Of a stretch of DNA of 15,744 nucleotides, positions 13,233 to 15,744 are shown in pieces. The notes under the pieces are model-generated. The model ran no database searches, was not told where the DNA came from, and saw only the letters and a program-made list of their open reading frames with translations. Made by a program: the position numbers and the translations under genes. Numbering within the stretch: position 1 is the first letter of the stretch; the number at the start of each line of letters is the position of its first letter. The stretch is from JBBFMJ01 sp037441225 (GTDB taxonomy: Bacteria > Acidobacteriota > Thermoanaerobaculia > UBA2201). The stretch spans positions 1-15,744 of the forward strand of contig JBBISU010000072.1 of the NCBI GenBank assembly GCA_037441225.1, given 5' to 3'.

Positions 13233-14260
13233 AATTGAAAAATATTTTAATTATAATTTTTATCTTTTCAACTTTTTCTAAGTGTGAAAATATTATAAAT
13301 TTTGGTATTGATTACAACTCTATGCTCTATGAATTTGAAAAAACAAATGAACATTCTTTTTATTACAACTTTGGCTTTAATGGAAATCTTAAAGCAAAAA
13401 AAACTTCCTTAAACTATAGTTTTTCCTTTCTCTATCCCTTTTCTTATTCCTTTAATGAAAAAAAACCATTGGAAATTAGGATAGGAAATCTAAATTTTAA
13501 AAATTCCTTTCCCCTTCATAAGAATAAAAAGTATGAACTTTCTTTTTTCCTTAACTTTAAAAAAACAGAAGAGAAAAAAACAAAAGTTCCAGTGGAAGAA
13601 GAGACCTTTAATTTTTATGGAATTGATAATTCAATTGATATATTTTCAAATTTTAAATTTAAATTTGGCTTTAACACACTTCAAACAAAAAATTATGAAA
13701 TTTTTCAAAATAAAAAATTTTATTCAAACTTTAAGTTTTTAATTGAAAAAAGCGATAAACTAAAATTTTTTTCTGATTTAAATTTTTCAAAATATTATTT
13801 TGATAAAAAAGTATTAGATATTTCTGAAATGCCAATTCCAAAATTAAAAGAACATAATGAAAAGGTCTTTTCTTTTGACCTTGGTCTTGAATATTTTTCT
13901 CATTATATCTTTAATTTTATCTTATTTTTCCAAAAAAAAGAAGCAACAATTGAAGATCTTTCAAATAAAAGCATTGGCTTTGAAGGATTTTTTTCAACAA
14001 ATATTGATGAAAATCTGAAGATTATTTTTTCAATTAGATTGGAAAAAAGATACCTTAAAAAAAGTTATTTATTCTTTGAGCCAAATATTTTAACTGATAT
14101 TGGAACTTCATACATTTATGTTAAGTTTAATAAGGACTTAACAAAAAAAGATGATTTTTCAATTACAATAGGAAGATTTGTCCATGATGCAAGGGAGGAT
14201 TTCTTTGAAACAAATACTGCAAGATATAAAATTAGCATTTCCTTTAATCATATATTATAA
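13229..14260 (+). CDS. Probable outer-membrane beta-barrel protein
   Basis: 343 aa. The N-terminal signal peptide is about residues 1-19 (KNILIIIFIFSTFSKC); the cysteine does not sit in a proper lipobox. After it, the protein is a succession of short strands with alternating polar and aromatic residues (NFGIDYNSMLYEFEK, FYYNFGFNG, KTSLNYSFSFLYPF, FSFDLGLEYFSHYIFNFILFF), ending ARYKISISFNHIL. This is the usual look of an outer-membrane barrel, though the last residue is Leu instead of the common Phe. No family is recognised. AAAGGAG lies just before the ATG, which overlaps the preceding stop as ATGA. It is the last gene of the kinase/regulator operon. Confidence 0.65.
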   Translation: MKLKNILIIIFIFSTFSKCENIINFGIDYNSMLYEFEKTNEHSFYYNFGFNGNLKAKKTSLNYSFSFLYPFSYSFNEKKPLEIRIGNLNFKNSFPLHKNKKYELSFFLNFKKTEEKKTKVPVEEETFNFYGIDNSIDIFSNFKFKFGFNTLQTKNYEIFQNKKFYSNFKFLIEKSDKLKFFSDLNFSKYYFDKKVLDISEMPIPKLKEHNEKVFSFDLGLEYFSHYIFNFILFFQKKEATIEDLSNKSIGFEGFFSTNIDENLKIIFSIRLEKRYLKKSYLFFEPNILTDIGTSYIYVKFNKDLTKKDDFSITIGRFVHDAREDFFETNTARYKISISFNHIL

Positions 14261-14261
14261 T
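14256..14261 (+). promoter_or_regulatory. -10 element for the MFS gene, overlapping the previous stop codon
   Basis: TATAAT lies 7 nt before ATG 14269 and contains the TAA stop (14258-14260) of the barrel gene. No Shine-Dalgarno sequence precedes the ATG. A weak TTAGCA (14232-14237) is the only -35 candidate, at 18 bp spacing. The layout copies the other predicted leaderless promoters but lacks their TG extension. Confidence 0.5.
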
Positions 14262-14268
14262 TTCTTCT

Positions 14269-15639
14269 ATGAAAGAAGATTTAAAAAGCTCTGCTCTTTT
14301 TGTAACTTCCCTTGCTTCTTTTGTAAATCCCTTTATGGGCTCTTCAATAAATGTTGTCCTTCCATCCATTGGGAAATACTTTAATTTAAATGCAGTTCTT
14401 TTAAGTTGGATTGGGCTTTCCTTTCTTTTATCTTCTTCTATTTTTCTTGTTCCCTTTGGGAGATTGGCTGATATTTATGGGAGAAAAAAATTATTTATTT
14501 TGGGAACCTTTATTTATGGGGTTTCATCTCTTTTCTGTGGAATTTCAAATCTTCCTTATCTTTTAATCCTTTTTAGGTTTTTTCAAGGATTAGGTGGTGC
14601 CTTATTCTTTGGCACATCCATTGCACTTTTAACATCAATTTACCCGCAAGAAGAAAGAGGAAAAGCTTTAGGGATAAATGCTTCAATGGTTTATTTAGGG
14701 CTTTCCTTAGGTCCTTTTTTAGGTGGTGCAATAGCAGAACATTTGGGATGGAGAGATCTTTTTATCTTAAATTTTTTCTTAACAATTTTTTTGTCAATAA
14801 TAACTTCAATAAAATTAAAAGGCGAATGGGCAGATGCAAAAGCAGAAAAATATGACCTTTTTGGTGCTTTAATTTTAATTTTTTCCTTTTTATTTATGCA
14901 ATTGGGCTTAAGTTTTTTAAACAAAAAGGGTTACATTTTATTGATTTTATTTATTGCCTTCTTTTATCTTTTTGTTTTATATGAAAAAAAACAAAACTTT
15001 CCATTATTTAACATAGAACTTTTTAAAAACTCATTATTTTTATTTTCAAACTTATCTGCCTTTATAAATTATTCTTCAACTTTTTCCTGTGGCTTTATGT
15101 TAAGTTTATATTTACAATACCTAAAAGGATTTTCACCTTTTAAAACAGGAATAATTTTATTTATCCAGCCAATTATAATGGCAATCTCATCTCCCTTTAT
15201 TGGAAAACTTTCAGATAAAAAAGAGCCAAGAATTTTATCATCACTTGGTATGTTTTTAAATTTATTTTCTTTAATCCTTTTATATAATTTAAACTTAAAT
15301 ACTAAAAATTATTATATATATTTAATACTACTATTATTAGGGCTTGGAAATGGATTTTTTGCTTCCCCAAATACAAATGCCATAATGGGTTCTGTGGAAA
15401 AAAAATATTATGGAGTTGCCACAGGAACTCTTTCTTCTATGAGGGCAATGGGAATGTCAACAAGCATATCATTAACTACCTTAATTTTAAGCATATTTTT
15501 AAAAAACAACCCTATAAAGATTGAAAACTTTAATTTATTTATATCTTCTATTAAAACATTTTCAATCCTTTTTTCATTTTTTTTATTTATTGGAATCTTT
15601 ACCTCTTTTTCAAGAGGAAAATTGCATAATTTTGATTAA
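14269..15639 (+). CDS. MFS drug/metabolite exporter, DHA2 (EmrB/QacA) type
   Basis: 456 aa, almost wholly hydrophobic, with about 13-14 predicted membrane helices, the DHA2 count. Near the N-terminus NPFMGSSINVVLPSIG matches the family motif D-x-TIVNVALP but lacks the acidic residue. Motif A GRLADIYGRKK (64-74) sits in the loop between helices 2 and 3. Motif C LGLSLGPFLGG (143-153), typical of antiporters that export substrates, is followed by LGWRDLFILN. Such proteins use the proton gradient to expel drugs or other small molecules; the substrate cannot be read from the sequence. It starts 8 nt after the beta-barrel gene but has its own probable promoter, so membership of that operon is uncertain. 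Confidence 0.9.
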   Translation: MKEDLKSSALFVTSLASFVNPFMGSSINVVLPSIGKYFNLNAVLLSWIGLSFLLSSSIFLVPFGRLADIYGRKKLFILGTFIYGVSSLFCGISNLPYLLILFRFFQGLGGALFFGTSIALLTSIYPQEERGKALGINASMVYLGLSLGPFLGGAIAEHLGWRDLFILNFFLTIFLSIITSIKLKGEWADAKAEKYDLFGALILIFSFLFMQLGLSFLNKKGYILLILFIAFFYLFVLYEKKQNFPLFNIELFKNSLFLFSNLSAFINYSSTFSCGFMLSLYLQYLKGFSPFKTGIILFIQPIIMAISSPFIGKLSDKKEPRILSSLGMFLNLFSLILLYNLNLNTKNYYIYLILLLLGLGNGFFASPNTNAIMGSVEKKYYGVATGTLSSMRAMGMSTSISLTTLILSIFLKNNPIKIENFNLFISSIKTFSILFSFFLFIGIFTSFSRGKLHNFD

Positions 15640-15701
15640 AAATTTTGATAAACTTAACTCTATTTGTTGAAATCTTTCAAAAAAAGTTTTTAACCCAACT
15701 T

Positions 15702-15744
15702 GAACAATTGTTCGTAAGTGGGGTCAGGTCTTGATTCTTGAATT
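15702..15744. repeat. Palindrome plus possible left border of a REP-associated (IS200-like) transposon
   Basis: GAACAATTGTTC (15702-15713) is a perfect 12-bp palindrome. It is followed by TGGGGTCAGGTCTTGATT and CTTGAATT up to the window edge. From memory, TGGGGTCAGGTCTTG-type sequences commonly lie just outside genes for REP-associated tyrosine (Y1) transposases. The window stops before any transposase frame can be tested. The sequence between the MFS stop and 15701 is A/T-rich and shows no clear terminator. Confidence 0.35.

Noticed and set aside
13229..13300. Lipoprotein signal in the beta-barrel precursor (FSKC)
   Set aside because: The residues before Cys do not fit a lipobox, which needs a small residue such as Gly, Ala or Ser directly before the cysteine; an ordinary Sec signal fits better.
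14610..14625. TGGCACATCCATTGCA, a full match to the sigma-54 consensus inside the MFS gene
   Set aside because: It is intragenic, with no gene start downstream on that strand, and is explained by the codons for Gly-Thr-Ser-Ile-Ala. Intragenic sigma-54 sites exist, but nothing here supports function.

Overview
The window is AT-rich (roughly 30% G+C by eye, with katG visibly richer in G and C) and comes from a bacterium. It encodes a sigma-54-dependent response regulator, a sensor kinase, Sec-type signal peptides and a probable outer-membrane beta-barrel, which suggests a diderm (Gram-negative) organism. HEPN/MNT gene pairs, DUF2905 and the zinc-ribbon form of nicotinate phosphoribosyltransferase are frequent in thermophilic and deep-branching lineages. 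I cannot name the phylum from sequence alone.

Left part (1-5008). The window opens in the last codons of an M3-family peptidase. Its apparent intrinsic terminator hairpin has been split by a 119-bp miniature inverted-repeat element. An oxidative-stress block follows: a promoter with a strong AT-rich palindrome, a 47-codon remnant of a Fur/PerR-type repressor, katG (catalase-peroxidase), and an exported MsrA-MsrB fusion that repairs oxidised methionine. After a gap of about 430 bp holding decayed coding sequence comes an overlapping HEPN/MNT pair of the toxin-antitoxin type.

Middle part (5009-6857). A 433-bp intergenic stretch carries REP-like palindromes and a second 119-bp copy of the same miniature element. 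Two minus-strand genes follow: nicotinate phosphoribosyltransferase (NAD salvage) and, upstream of it, a DUF2905 membrane protein, apparently one operon.

Right part (6858-15744). A divergent regulatory region contains two closely spaced dyads and a textbook sigma-54 (-24/-12) promoter. It drives a 903-aa secreted protein made of eight carboxypeptidase-regulatory-like (prealbumin/Ig-like) repeats, ended by a strong terminator. Next is a tight plus-strand operon: sensor histidine kinase, NtrC-class sigma-54 activator, a secreted coiled-coil protein and a probable beta-barrel. A DHA2-type MFS exporter follows, with its own predicted promoter overlapping the barrel's stop codon. The window ends in sequence resembling the border of a REP-associated or IS200-like transposon.

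Cross-cutting observations. (1) The 9-mer TGTTATAAT occurs three times and I saw no other copy; each time it lies 6 or 7 nt before a start codon that lacks a Shine-Dalgarno sequence. The MFS gene has TATAAT in the same position. This implies leaderless mRNAs for first genes of transcription units, while operon-internal genes mostly keep good Shine-Dalgarno sites. (2) The NtrC-like regulator sits beside a sigma-54 promoter serving the large repeat protein, so both may form one surface-protein regulon. (3) The miniature element inserts at the same point in the loop of REP-like hairpins at both loci.
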